Shown here: positions 1-9,058 of the stretch, piece after piece | How positions within the stretch are numbered: the first letter of the stretch is position 1 | Layout: every line of letters starts with the position of its first letter | Source of the DNA: Aradus depressus | Taxonomy: Eukaryota; Arthropoda; Insecta; Hemiptera; Aradidae | Assembly (NCBI GenBank): GCA_963662175.1 | Contig: OY759221.1 | Span: 37,446,045 to 37,510,044, forward strand | Length of the DNA: 64,000 nucleotides | Direction of reading: 5' to 3' | Position numbers and translations under genes: made by a program | The notes under the pieces: model-generated | What the model was told of the DNA's origin: nothing | What the model saw: the letters and a program-made list of their open reading frames with translations, nothing else | Database searches by the model: none

Positions 1-108
1 AAAATTTCGCTCAAAATTTTGAGCTTATTTTTGTATAAAATATTGAATGGTCCCCTCCCACTACACAAAAATATTGCACAACATTTGATTGTCGACTAAA
101 CATTCGTG

Positions 109-375
109 ATGGAAGCACGGCGCATCGCGTTGTACTCAGCCATAGCTGCATACGTTTCTTTGCCCAGGGCAAACCCGGAGGTTGAAAGTAGCGTAGTTGT
201 ATTGTGTGCAGTGTTGAAGGAGTCTTTAAATAATAAGAAGAAAAGAGTGTGGGTCAGGAATTATTTGAAGAAGCGACCGATCCATGGTCATCGTAACCTA
301 CTTCGCGAACTGAGCTTGGAACCTACACTTTATCATAATTTCCTCACACTGCGCTCTCATGCTACAAAATATTGA
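109..375 (+). pseudogene. PIF/Harbinger transposase N-terminal remnant (HARBI1/ALP1-like)
   Basis: An open frame of 88 codons starts at the ATG at 109. The part after residue ~45 (KKRVWVRNYLKKRPIHGHRN, then a L-x-E-L-x-L-E block) looks like the conserved start of HARBI1/ALP1-like PIF/Harbinger transposases, where a basic W-V-R-x-W/Y segment precedes the DDE core. The frame stops at 376 and no catalytic DDE region follows, so this is a broken fragment. Flanks (1-108 and 376-540) are rich in repeated 'aatattg' and 'ttttgcaca' words, probably the subterminal part of the same element. The family call is by motif recognition only. Confidence 0.5.
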
Positions 376-747
376 CAGGTCCGCGAAAATTTTCTAAACT
401 TTCAGAAAACTTTGCCCCACAAAATATTGAATACCCCTTTTTTTGCACAATATTTGTCCTCACACTCTCAATATTTTTGCACAAAACCGACATCTTCACA
501 TTTTTGTGCAAACTTTTTGCCAGTGTGAGGGCCCCTTAATAAGATAACAACGGGACACTCAACACACAAACAAATTCCAAAAACTGAAGAAGAAACTGAA
601 GAACAAAGACATAATTACAGTGAAAGCAAACAAAGGAAATGCTTTAGTTTTGTTACAGAAAAGTGTTTATATTAATAAACTACTCAGTTTTCTCGAACCT
701 TATCATTACAGAAGAATGTTCAAGAAACAGTTTTTAAATCTACTTAC
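376..747. other. AT-rich DNA after the Harbinger remnant
   Basis: 376-540 carries several copies of an 'aatattttgcaca'-like word that also flanks the remnant on the left, suggesting subterminal transposon sequence. 541-747 shows no recognisable gene or repeat. Confidence 0.3.
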
Positions 748-1150
748 ATATCGTCGGCCTAAACGTGATACCTCGTAAGCGACATTTTTCTGAGTATCGT
801 TTTTTTAACACAAAAAAAAAATAAAAAAGAACTCTATTGATCTAGTGGGACCTCATATACGACATAAAACGAACAAAAACATGAAATACGGTTTAAAGAA
901 CCGTACCTTGCAAAAGAAATGGGAACGAAATTCTGGTGAAACCTGGTAACTCTGTCAAGTTCGTTAATTCATTACTTGGATTTGGAAACTAGCCTAAAAA
1001 CAATTCATGGCATGCATATACATCTCACTTAATACAAATGTCGAAAAAATTGAGGTTTTCTGTAAAGAATATTTTTTTAATAATTTTTTTTGTCTCTCCT
1101 GTAAATTTGGCTTTTTGCACATAGAGGTATCACGTTTAGACCGACGATAT
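748..1150. mobile_element. MITE with 27-bp terminal inverted repeats
   Basis: Left end 748-774 (ATATCGTCGGCCTAAACGTG...) and right end 1124-1150 are inverted copies with one C/T mismatch. About 350 bp of non-coding AT-rich DNA lies between. This is the layout of a small non-autonomous DNA transposon. The superfamily is not clear because the target duplication is ambiguous. Confidence 0.6.
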
Positions 1151-1231
1151 ATTACAAACAGAGACTCATAGTAATGAATCCTACAATTCCCAAACTATTA
1201 ACCATGTTATCCAATCATATTATACCTATAT

Positions 1232-1345
1232 ATTTTGTGAAATTGACAATATATTTTTTTAAAACGTACGTTTTTTCTTTATTTGTTATTAAGTGTTTCA
1301 CAATATCTCCGCAAAAAACTATCAATATAACAGATGGATACTTGT
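1232..1345 (+). repeat. Fragment of the hammerhead-associated dispersed family
   Basis: The words 'tttgtgaaattgacaatat', 'aaaacgtacgtttttt' and 'tttcacaatatctccgca' match the segment downstream of the hammerhead-like core in the copies at 9554-9650, 17030-17095, 34990-35085, 35807-35900 and 46530-46600. The ribozyme-like core itself is absent here. Confidence 0.5.
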
Positions 1346-1482
1346 ATTTAATAAGGAAAGGGGAATTTATGTTATTAGTAAAAAGTCGTCGTGAATCACC
1401 GGCAAGGTACTTCCGTAGCACAATTAGTCAACTAAATATTTGTTTTTCCCTTTAACAAAAATCGATTGTTTTAGCTAATAAT

Positions 1483-1516
1483 CAATAGTTAACTTACAGA
1501 GGGACTTCTACATCGA
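1483..1516 (+). repeat. Copy of a dispersed family (family X), interrupted by the errantivirus
   Basis: 'aatagttaacttacagaggg' followed by 'acttctacatcga' resembles 11826-11860 (aatagttgacttacgcaggg) and ~48690. The errantivirus inserted at its end, at TCGA. Confidence 0.4.
1513..1516. repeat. Target-site duplication TCGA (left)
   Basis: TCGA lies immediately outside the LTR that starts AGTTACGTC. The same four bases follow the other LTR at 8688-8691. A 4-bp duplication is the rule for gypsy-class integrases. Confidence 0.9.
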
Positions 1517-1729
1517 AGTTACGTCAGAGATAAGAAGAACTTCCTTTTTAAAAAGAACACTTTTTATTGAGACAATACAATTTTGAATTTATAATTTGGA
1601 TTACAAAGACTGAAGTGAAACCGACAGAGTATCGACTATGACTGACCAACCTGGAGGGGAGGTCTAAGGGTATATATATATAAAGAGCTTATGCTGCAGA
1701 AAAGATAGAGAAGGATTGGTGCTATAACT
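1517..1729 (-). repeat. Errantivirus 3' LTR
   Basis: 213 bp with AGTTA/TAACT inverted ends. In element orientation it contains a TATATATATA stretch (plus-strand 1672-1683) and an AATAAA poly(A) signal (plus-strand 1563-1568). The last bases of the env frame, including its TAG (1722-1724), lie inside this LTR. Confidence 0.95.
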
Positions 1730-3329
1730 CCTCCTTCCCTAAGTTCGAAGTCTCCGACGAGAATTGGCAGGAGAGTGAAGGGTAGACCGTAGTCGATGGA
1801 GGCGGCTCAAGTTCAACTGTTGGTTGGCCAGATGATTTGATGGTCTCCCTATACTTTTGAATTTTGTAAAATATAAACATACAAATACATATAGTTATAA
1901 TGAAAGTCACAATAACACTGAGGTAAAGATAATCAAAAGAGTTAGTTGTTTCTTCGAACAATTCAAAAGGTTTCATTTGAACATTAAGCTGATGAATATG
2001 TGAGAAAGAGACATTTAAATTTTTGTGTTGAAGAGCTTTGTTTAAATTTAACATGACTTTTGAATTTTTATACATGTGGATAGTCCTGGAATCATAAAGA
2101 GTATCGTTAATTGACAATTTAATTAAAGTAGTATTAGGTAGAAATATAGATTCATTTTTTTCATTTGAATTAATTAATATTTTCTTAAGTTGAAAAGTTA
2201 GATACATATCTAGGTAATTTATATATTTAATAAAAGCTTGACTATTTGTAGTCAGAGAGGTACAATCCTCTATATTTTCATTAAGCACTAATTGAAGAAT
2301 ACATTTATTATTTACAATGGAAATATTGTTACAATAATAATTATTTTTCATATGGTTGCAATTTGCTGTAAATAACCCATCATCATTTTTGAGAATAAGA
2401 GGAGGATAAGCTAGAATTGTCCTAACCTGATTATTTATTAAAGTTGGGTATGATAAGAGAAAAAACAGTTCATATTCTTTGGATAGGACGGGAACCTCTA
2501 TGAAATAATAAACTGAGCTATCTACAATTGAACAATGTACCTTACTAAGGTACCAGAGAATATCCAAGTTGTTTGTAACAAAGGTGACATTATAGTTAAT
2601 TTTTAAAGATTCTAATTCTTTATAATTTATAATACTAGCATGCATAATATTTAACTTACAGAATTCTAAAGAGGTTTCTATGTCACTAATCTTATTACCT
2701 AAGTACATTAAATTGGAAAAAATAAAATTATAATGTTGGTTCATTTCAATGGTGCTTACAACAGGGTTGGAAAGTAAAGTTTGAATTTTTTTGTTGTTAT
2801 TTTCAATAATTTTCATATCTTCATTAAATTCGCGAATTAATTTTTTATTAATTGCTAATTGAGATTCTACATTGTTTTCTAAGTGATATGAATTTTTCTC
2901 GAGGGTGGTTATGAGCTTGTCGTATCGTTCTTTGTCATTAGAGTCTAAATTTCCGGTAAGCCATGAAATTGCGGTTCCGAGGCCATTAATGAGTCCTCTT
3001 TTTTGTCGATGTTGTCTGTGTTTGTTCATAAGTAGGTGATCTAATTTTTCATTTATGTAATCATAATGTTTTTTAATTAAATTAGTTTGTAATGGGTCGT
3101 TATTTTTATGATTTATGAGAGCTAATGTTGTCAGAATTTGTGTTAATTGGTCGTTGATATTTTCTAAGTTTATGCTATGAATGAAAGTGTAAGTTTTATT
3201 AATAGAAAAAGCTGCGTCTAGTTTAATTGCTGTTATACCAGGTCCATGCGTCAAGTCAGTTATGTGAAGGGCCAGCGATTGGCTCATTACGATCACCAAT
3301 AGGATGGTTGTGGTCATTATTCGTTTCAT
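1722..3329 (-). CDS. env: Errantivirus envelope glycoprotein (Env)
   Basis: Envelope-type membrane glycoprotein of 535 residues from the ATG at 3329 (two in-frame codons precede it). It has a hydrophobic signal segment (~5-22), many N-glycosylation sites, a furin-type RQKR site near residue 108-111 followed by a glycine-rich hydrophobic segment like a fusion peptide, a transmembrane helix at ~468-490, and a ~45-residue cytoplasmic tail. This surface/transmembrane layout is that of errantiviral Env proteins, which are related to baculovirus F proteins. The frame overlaps the 3' end of pol by ~75 nt in another phase, as in gypsy, where env is made from a spliced RNA; the splice sites were not located. 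Its stop codon is inside the LTR. No break was seen. Confidence 0.9.
   Translation of the reverse strand: MKRIMTTTILLVIVMSQSLALHITDLTHGPGITAIKLDAAFSINKTYTFIHSINLENINDQLTQILTTLALINHKNNDPLQTNLIKKHYDYINEKLDHLLMNKHRQHRQKRGLINGLGTAISWLTGNLDSNDKERYDKLITTLEKNSYHLENNVESQLAINKKLIREFNEDMKIIENNNKKIQTLLSNPVVSTIEMNQHYNFIFSNLMYLGNKISDIETSLEFCKLNIMHASIINYKELESLKINYNVTFVTNNLDILWYLSKVHCSIVDSSVYYFIEVPVLSKEYELFFLLSYPTLINNQVRTILAYPPLILKNDDGLFTANCNHMKNNYYCNNISIVNNKCILQLVLNENIEDCTSLTTNSQAFIKYINYLDMYLTFQLKKILINSNEKNESIFLPNTTLIKLSINDTLYDSRTIHMYKNSKVMLNLNKALQHKNLNVSFSHIHQLNVQMKPFELFEETTNSFDYLYLSVIVTFIITICICMFIFYKIQKYRETIKSSGQPTVELEPPPSTTVYPSLSCQFSSETSNLGKEEL
1730..1740 (-). promoter_or_regulatory. Polypurine tract for plus-strand DNA synthesis
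   Basis: On the minus strand AGGGAAGGAGG abuts the 3' LTR. Its position and composition are those of a retroviral PPT. It also encodes part of the env C-terminus (the G-K-E-E stretch). Confidence 0.8.
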
Positions 3330-6300
3330 CTGCAACAGAACAAGTGGTACGCTTTCTGTTAGGTCGTTTTACTTGAGAGGGATGCACCTTGAAGGGTTTT
3401 CGCTTGTTAGAGGCTAATTTCGTTTTTGCATTATATGTAGCTTTTTTGAATCTGGGTTTTGCTTTATTATATTGTCTATCCCTTATATAAATTTCGCCTT
3501 CGGGTATCGGAACATTTTCTCTATTTTTGTTTAGACGGTTAGTTCGTGCTTCTTTTTCCTTTTCTATTAAGGTTTTAATAGCTTGATGTATTAGCTTTTT
3601 TTCGGCTTGGTATTCTTGGACTCTTTGTTCTAATATTAAATTTTGGGATACTTCCGTTTTATTTATGCCAAATGATATTTCGTTGGGAGTCAATTTCATT
3701 TGGGAATTAATCGTATTATTAAAAGCATTTAGGGCTAAATTTAGTACTCGTTTAAGGGGGTATTCTTTTTTTTCACTTCGGATGATATTCAAGAGCTCTA
3801 TTAGCGTAGAGTGGGCTCTGTTTATTAAGCCGTTAGAATTTGAATATTGAGGAGTGGTAAAATGCGTTTTAATTTTATTATATGCCAAAAAGTTTCCTAC
3901 TAAGCCATTTTTAAATTCAGTACCATTGTCGAATTGAATCTCGGAGGGGCTGGGGTAAGTACTGAGATATTTTTCTAGAGTTTTTACTATTTCTTGACCA
4001 GAGGCTGCTGGGAGGATGCGCGCAAAAAGGCGTTTGGAAAAGCAATCAATAAGAGTGCAAATTAGTTTGTTATCGAAATGTAAAACGTCACCTTGTAATT
4101 TTTCAAATGGTTTAATGGGTGTAGGGGTAATTTCAAATACTTGTTTAATGGGGTTTCTATCATATTTAACGGCTTTACATAATGAGCAAGAATTAATGTA
4201 CTGGGTTATGGTTTCTAACATACGTGGCCAATAATATTTTTTTCTTAAATTTAGATACGTTTCATGAATGCCACGGTGCGCGGTCTTGCTAACATGCTGG
4301 TTAGCTACGATTTCATCTTGTTCATTTTTATCAGTTATATCTAAGCATTTTTTAAAGTACCTTTTTATTTTAATGGTGGGATAATGTTCACGAATAATTT
4401 TTGACAAATGATTAAAAATTAAGTCATAAATTTGTTCGTCAATAGAATTTGGTATTGGTGGAGAACAGAGAATGCCATAGGAAGTATTTGGTTTTAAGTA
4501 TTCTAGACAGTTGTCTTCTAAGTCAGTAGAGTAGGGATATCTAGTGGTCCAAAGGTGTCTGTTTTTATTAAATATTTTTTTAACGGTTTCTTGATTGTCG
4601 GGGTTACCCCGGGTTATTATAATTTGATTTTTTTCTGTGTTAAGACATTTTTCTTTATCTTCTATTATAACAATTTGATCATTGGATGATTCTTGAGAAT
4701 GGTTTGTAGCTAAGGATTCTAGATCTTGTTCTAAAGGGATATCTAATTCTCTAGCTAAAATTTCTACTTCATTATTTGGTGGTTGGGCGATTATTTCATC
4801 TATTTCGCGATCTGAATCAAGAGCGTGACATTCCTGAGAAGGATTACGGGAGAGTGCATCAGCTACTAGATTAGTTTTTCCGCTAACATATTTAATTTCG
4901 AATTCAAAGTCTGAGAGGAGAGCTTTCCATCTAATCATTTTAGAGTTAGGCTCCTTCATATTGTGTAACCATTGCAACGGTTTGTGGTCAGTCTGTATTT
5001 TGAATTTATGTCCGTATAGGTACGGTCTAAAATGTTTACAGGCCCAAACAATTGCCAATAATTCCTTTTCTATTGTAGAATAATTTTCTTCTTGTCTGTT
5101 TAGTGTTCGAGATGCGAAAGAAATGGGTAAGTCCTTACCGTCAAAATTTTGAGATAAAACAGCTCCAAGTGCATAGTTTGATGAGTCAGTGGTCAGAAGA
5201 AAATCTTTGTTAAAGTCCGGCAGTCGCAGTATCGGTTCGTTTTGTAGTAGATCTTTTAATCTATTTACTGCGTCAGTAAAGTCTTTGTTTAAAACAACGT
5301 CCTTATCTTTACGGAGTGCTTGTGTAAGTGGATGTGCTATCTTTGCATAGTTAGGAATCATCTTACGATAATAACCAGTAAGGCCTAGAAATTGTTTAAC
5401 TTGCTTTTGCGTGGTTGGTATTGGAAAATTTCTAACTGCGTTTAACTTGGCAGGATTTGGTCGTATACCATCTTTGGAGATAATATGGCCAAGAAAAAGG
5501 AGTTCCTTTTTACAGAACTCTGTTTTATCTAACTGTAACTTTAAATTGTGTTGTTTGAGTTTTCCGAAAACTACCTTTAAATGTTTAATATGCTCCTGTA
5601 AATTGTCCGAAAAGATAATCAGATCGTCCATATAAATAAGGGTGTTAGGGAGATTAGAAAAAATAATATTCATCGCCCTCTGAAAGGTCGGTGGGGCGTT
5701 CTTAAGACCAAAAGGCATTCGTAGATATTCGTAGTGGGCATTTTCAGTTGAAAATGCTGTCTTGGGGATTGACGAGGGTTCCATTTCAATTTGATGGAAT
5801 CCACTTGCCAGGTCGATTGCTGAAAAATAATTTGCGCGGCCTATTTTACCGAATAAATCTTCTATATTGGGAAGGGGGAATTTATCGTTAATAGTTTTAT
5901 TATTTAATTTCCGATAATCTATTACCATCCGGATTTTTCTTTTGCCGGAGGCATCCGCTTTTTTGGGTACGACCCAAATAGGACTGTTATAAGGCGAATT
6001 AGAGAGTTGTATAATTTTGTTTTCTAGGAGTTTATCAACTTCTAGCTGAATATCTTGACGATAAACTTCAGGGTAACGATAATTTTTGGTGTACACGGGA
6101 ATGTCGTCAGTAGTTCTAATTGTATGTTTTAAAACGTCTGTACAAGTTAGTCTGTCATTCTCGCGTTTTATGATTTCTGGAAATTCTTGCAAAAGATTTA
6201 TGATTTTGTTTTTTTCTTCACTATTCATATGATCGCTTCGTATCAAAGAGGGGATATCGCGTTTAATTTCATTACGGTTGTGTTCCGAAAAGTCAGGGCA

Positions 6301-6951
6301 ATTAGAGGTTATTAACTTAGGGACATGTTCGGTCACCTCTTGGATTTCGTCTACTTCCATTTCTTCAGGGATTATACAATTTAACTCGGTTGACATTTTT
6401 GATTCAACGTAACATAAAGCTTTTTTGTTTTTAATATTTACTAAGCCTTCTTTTATTGTAGCATAATCATTAATTATATATTCATTAATTACGCCTATTC
6501 CATCTTTTTTATTACATGTTATTTCAATAAAATTTTGTCCTTGTTGTAAATTTAATGTTTTTTGTTTTTTTATATGTTTTTCTTTTTCGTCTATAGTGAA
6601 GTAAAGTTGAATTTCACCGTAGGAGTGTGTCAGTATTTTGTCGCTTAAATTTATGTTTGTCCCCAATCTAGTCATAGTTTCATATCCTAATAGAATGTCG
6701 TATTTGTCTGAAAAGGGGAATATATGAAATTTGCTTACCTTATCTATACCGAAGGTTTCGCGTAGGCTCAAATAGCATATTTGAAAACCTTCCTGTTTTC
6801 CTACTGGGGTTGAGACTATAAATTTTTCGTCTCTAACTTCTATAGTGGGGTTAATAATTTTTGGATTAACATAATTTTTTGCTGACCCAGTGTCGATGAG
6901 CCATTTTCGGCCGTCATTGTCAATTAGATAAGGCAATGACTTGGACACCAA
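3256..6951 (-). CDS. pol: Errantivirus Pol polyprotein (protease, reverse transcriptase, RNase H, integrase)
   Basis: 1231 codons. In order: aspartic protease with DTGSA at ~20-24; reverse transcriptase at ~290-490 with the YMDD box at 440-443; RNase H at ~580-705 beginning around D589 (TTDSS); integrase with an H-H-C-C zinc finger at ~886-925 and a DD-35 core with D955 and D1008. At the third catalytic position (1044) the residue is Asn (NGLINRAH) where gypsy-class integrases have Glu. The basic C-terminus has no visible chromodomain. The frame opens with TTG just past the gag stop and is -1 relative to gag, so Pol is expected as a Gag-Pol frameshift product. It overlaps env at its 3' end. 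No stop or frameshift was found within it. Confidence 0.95.
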   Translation of the reverse strand: MVSKSLPYLIDNDGRKWLIDTGSAKNYVNPKIINPTIEVRDEKFIVSTPVGKQEGFQICYLSLRETFGIDKVSKFHIFPFSDKYDILLGYETMTRLGTNINLSDKILTHSYGEIQLYFTIDEKEKHIKKQKTLNLQQGQNFIEITCNKKDGIGVINEYIINDYATIKEGLVNIKNKKALCYVESKMSTELNCIIPEEMEVDEIQEVTEHVPKLITSNCPDFSEHNRNEIKRDIPSLIRSDHMNSEEKNKIINLLQEFPEIIKRENDRLTCTDVLKHTIRTTDDIPVYTKNYRYPEVYRQDIQLEVDKLLENKIIQLSNSPYNSPIWVVPKKADASGKRKIRMVIDYRKLNNKTINDKFPLPNIEDLFGKIGRANYFSAIDLASGFHQIEMEPSSIPKTAFSTENAHYEYLRMPFGLKNAPPTFQRAMNIIFSNLPNTLIYMDDLIIFSDNLQEHIKHLKVVFGKLKQHNLKLQLDKTEFCKKELLFLGHIISKDGIRPNPAKLNAVRNFPIPTTQKQVKQFLGLTGYYRKMIPNYAKIAHPLTQALRKDKDVVLNKDFTDAVNRLKDLLQNEPILRLPDFNKDFLLTTDSSNYALGAVLSQNFDGKDLPISFASRTLNRQEENYSTIEKELLAIVWACKHFRPYLYGHKFKIQTDHKPLQWLHNMKEPNSKMIRWKALLSDFEFEIKYVSGKTNLVADALSRNPSQECHALDSDREIDEIIAQPPNNEVEILARELDIPLEQDLESLATNHSQESSNDQIVIIEDKEKCLNTEKNQIIITRGNPDNQETVKKIFNKNRHLWTTRYPYSTDLEDNCLEYLKPNTSYGILCSPPIPNSIDEQIYDLIFNHLSKIIREHYPTIKIKRYFKKCLDITDKNEQDEIVANQHVSKTAHRGIHETYLNLRKKYYWPRMLETITQYINSCSLCKAVKYDRNPIKQVFEITPTPIKPFEKLQGDVLHFDNKLICTLIDCFSKRLFARILPAASGQEIVKTLEKYLSTYPSPSEIQFDNGTEFKNGLVGNFLAYNKIKTHFTTPQYSNSNGLINRAHSTLIELLNIIRSEKKEYPLKRVLNLALNAFNNTINSQMKLTPNEISFGINKTEVSQNLILEQRVQEYQAEKKLIHQAIKTLIEKEKEARTNRLNKNRENVPIPEGEIYIRDRQYNKAKPRFKKATYNAKTKLASNKRKPFKVHPSQVKRPNRKRTTCSVADETNNDHNHPIGDRNEPIAGPSHN

Positions 6952-6953
6952 AT

Positions 6954-8063
6954 TTAAATTGAACTCGGGGGGTCTTTCGACTGCTGAATGCTGCCTAAGC
7001 CTAAAAAATGATTAAATTTCTCTGTAAGAGTGTCTAACTTGTCTTCTAGGTTATTTATTTTTTTTTCTCTATAATCATCAAATGTGTGGGGGTACTCAGG
7101 ATTTTCTAAATGAGTTACTTCGTAAGGGGAATAAAAATTTTTTAACTCTGGGCGTCGAACGGTTCGCATAGATACTGTCTGAGGCCAGTTTTGTCTAAAA
7201 GGGGGTCTATTTTGATTAAAATTATGAGAAGGTCTAGATTGTTGTGTGAAAGAATTATTATGATTTGAGATCTGTGGTTTCGGGAAAAAGTTGTTGGAAT
7301 CGCTTGATACTTGTGGTCTAGCGAAAGAATTATTATGAGGGACGCGATTGAATTCTTGTCTAGGAAAATAATTATTTGGTACAAAAGAATTTTGTGGTTT
7401 GTACTGGTGTTGGGAATTAGAATTAAAATTTTGTCTAGTATTGTGGTTACAAATTGTATTTGTGTTTCTGTGTTGATTCATATGTGCTAAAATAAAAGAA
7501 CATTTATTATATAAGGTATTTCTTACATCGTCTAGGGTTTGAGGATCAAATATCATGATCTGAGTACTTAGTTGATGTGGCAATTTCTTATAAATATTAT
7601 AAATTATTTCCTTATCTACTTTACTCATAAATAAATTAAGAGGTTCTCCTTCCAGTCCGTCTATCTTAAGTCTTATCATAATCAAATTTCTGACTTCCTG
7701 AATCCTATTAACAAACTCAATAGGTGACTCTTTGAAGTTCAATTTCATTTGGAATATTTCGTCCTTAAGTATTTCATAGGATCGGGCATCTGCAAAACTA
7801 GTTTTTAGACTTGTTAATAATGTTACTATATTATTAATGCCACTTTGTAATAAAATATTTCTAGCTGGTCCTGCTAATTTGGATTGAACTTTAATAAACA
7901 ATATCCTATGGTTGGTTTCTCTTTCTACTATATTTTCAGCGCAGACTGTTCTGTAAACATTTTCTACAATTTCGCAGAAGAATGCTAGTTCGGAGGGATC
8001 TCCGTTGTAAAAGGGAATATGATCATAATCCTCCTTACTGATTTTATAATTAATTTGAACCAT
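6954..8063 (-). CDS. gag: Errantivirus Gag
   Basis: Structural capsid/nucleocapsid polyprotein, 369 residues from the ATG at 8063 (context AAACATGG). The frame is open 38 codons further upstream but has no ATG there. The N-terminal ~220 residues look like a helical capsid domain. Residues ~225-330 form an Asn/Gln/Arg/Phe-rich low-complexity region with repeated N-N-S-F motifs. No CCHC zinc knuckle is present, as is usual for errantiviral Gag, whose basic tail binds RNA. It ends in TAA at 6954-6956. A run of six C followed by G (6972-6966) lies 9 nt before the stop and could be the frameshift site into pol. Confidence 0.85.
   Translation of the reverse strand: MVQINYKISKEDYDHIPFYNGDPSELAFFCEIVENVYRTVCAENIVERETNHRILFIKVQSKLAGPARNILLQSGINNIVTLLTSLKTSFADARSYEILKDEIFQMKLNFKESPIEFVNRIQEVRNLIMIRLKIDGLEGEPLNLFMSKVDKEIIYNIYKKLPHQLSTQIMIFDPQTLDDVRNTLYNKCSFILAHMNQHRNTNTICNHNTRQNFNSNSQHQYKPQNSFVPNNYFPRQEFNRVPHNNSFARPQVSSDSNNFFPKPQISNHNNSFTQQSRPSHNFNQNRPPFRQNWPQTVSMRTVRRPELKNFYSPYEVTHLENPEYPHTFDDYREKKINNLEDKLDTLTEKFNHFLGLGSIQQSKDPPSSI
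6966..6972 (-). promoter_or_regulatory. Candidate -1 ribosomal frameshift heptamer C CCC CCG
   Basis: In the gag frame the codons are GAC CCC CCG AGT TCA ATT TAA. The heptamer C CCC CCG fits the X XXY YYZ slippery pattern and a -1 slip enters the open pol frame. No downstream structure was checked, so this is inference. Confidence 0.45.
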
Positions 8064-8453
8064 GTTTACAGAAAGTTTCGCTGATTTTAAGAAGAATTTG
8101 GAAGAACGAGGAAATGATGGGTTACCTACTTCAAATAGTTCCGCGATGGCGGTGTCCTCGTCGCTAGAGGCTGCCACTTTGAAGATGAGATGACGTGATG
8201 AGATCCTGAAGTTTTCTTACGGTGGGACAAATGGTCACACCAGGTGGGATAAGAAGTCACACCCCGCTGACTTGTAGAGATGTTCGTCGCGAATAAGGCG
8301 TTAAAACGCGCCTAAGTCTCGTGGGTCAATAGAACACACTGGTACGGCGCCACAACTTGAATCGCACTACGCACTAGACTCCGGGTCAAATGGACACGTA
8401 CTAGAGGTCTGTGGATCAGATGATTCGCACTGAGTACCGATGACTTAGTTTCG

Positions 8454-8475
8454 CAAGTTCCTGTTCACGGCGCCA
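8454..8475 (-). promoter_or_regulatory. Primer binding site, tRNA-Lys-like
   Basis: Reading from the LTR on the minus strand: T then GGCGCCGTGAACAGGAACTT. The pattern TGGCGCC-n-GAACAG-GRACTTG resembles the site complementary to the tRNA-Lys(UUU) 3' end, with an extra base after GGCGCC and one A/G difference. The first T is shared with the LTR end. The tRNA assignment is from memory of the motif. Confidence 0.7.
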
Positions 8476-8687
8476 GTTACGTCAGAGATAAGAAGAACTT
8501 CCTTTTTAAAAAGAACACTTTTTATTGAGACAATACAATTTTGAATTTATAATTTGGATTACAAAGACTGAAGTGAAACCGACAGAGTATCGACTATGAC
8601 TGACCAACCTGGAGGGGAGGTCTAAGGGTATATATATATAAAGAGCTTATGCTGCAGAAAAGATAGAGAAGGATTGGTGCTATAACT
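8475..8687 (-). repeat. Errantivirus 5' LTR (promoter)
   Basis: Same 213-bp sequence as 1517-1729; no difference seen by eye. It begins directly next to the primer binding site and ends at the TCGA duplication. It should carry the promoter that drives the genomic transcript on the minus strand. Confidence 0.95.
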
Positions 8688-8691
8688 TCGA
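8688..8691. repeat. Target-site duplication TCGA (right)
   Basis: Partner of 1513-1516. Removing the element restores '...ctacatcgatgtatat...'. Confidence 0.9.
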
Positions 8692-9058
8692 TGTATATAT
8701 AATATATACTATATATAACATATATTATATGTATATTTATTGTTTATTTCACACTTTGTGACCTGAGGAAGGAGCCGTGATCGCCCCGAATGGAGGGTTT
8801 CCTCTAAAATAAACATTTTTTATTTATTTTTAACATTTTTATTGTATCTATTGATTTCAAGAAGTTACCTAGTTATTGTTACTCATTTCTTTATGAATTT
8901 GGTTGACTTTTTTTCAAAAAGAGAAGAAAATTTTTTGTTTATTATTGAAATGCTTCTTTCTTAATGATATCATAATCACTAATATTGTTGAGAGGGGAAA
9001 ATATTTATATTTTGTGTAATGACCATTAAAGCTTAAAGTATAACCAGCGCAGGTAATA
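8692..9058. other. AT microsatellite plus a CTGAGGA...CCGAA segment
   Basis: 8694-8745 is a run of TA/ATA words. 8761-8815 (CTGAGGAAGGAGCC then GATCGCCCCGAATGG) has the general look of the 'CTGAAGA...CCGAAA' segments of Penelope-like terminal repeats, but the GAAA core is GAAT. The remainder is featureless AT-rich DNA. Confidence 0.3.

Larger units (their letters stand above)
1517..8687 (-). mobile_element. Full-length errantivirus (gypsy-class endogenous retrovirus of insects)
   Basis: Read on the minus strand, the element is 5' LTR (8475-8687), tRNA primer site, gag, pol, env, polypurine tract, 3' LTR (1517-1729). The LTRs are both 213 bp and looked identical by eye, with AGTTA...TAACT ends, and the element is bounded by TCGA duplications. 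All three long frames are open. Untranslated leader occupies about 8064-8474. Order, LTR ends, 4-bp duplication and presence of env fit the Errantivirus group (gypsy, ZAM, 17.6, 297). Length is 7171 bp, normal for the group. Identical LTRs imply a very recent insertion. Confidence 0.95.

Noticed and set aside
7142..7384. 80-codon minus frame inside gag
   Set aside because: Out-of-frame shadow of the Asn/Gln-rich gag region.
8761..8815. Hammerhead core in CTGAGGAAGG...CCCCGAATGG
   Set aside because: GAAA is replaced by GAAT and no stem II of the right form closes next to it.
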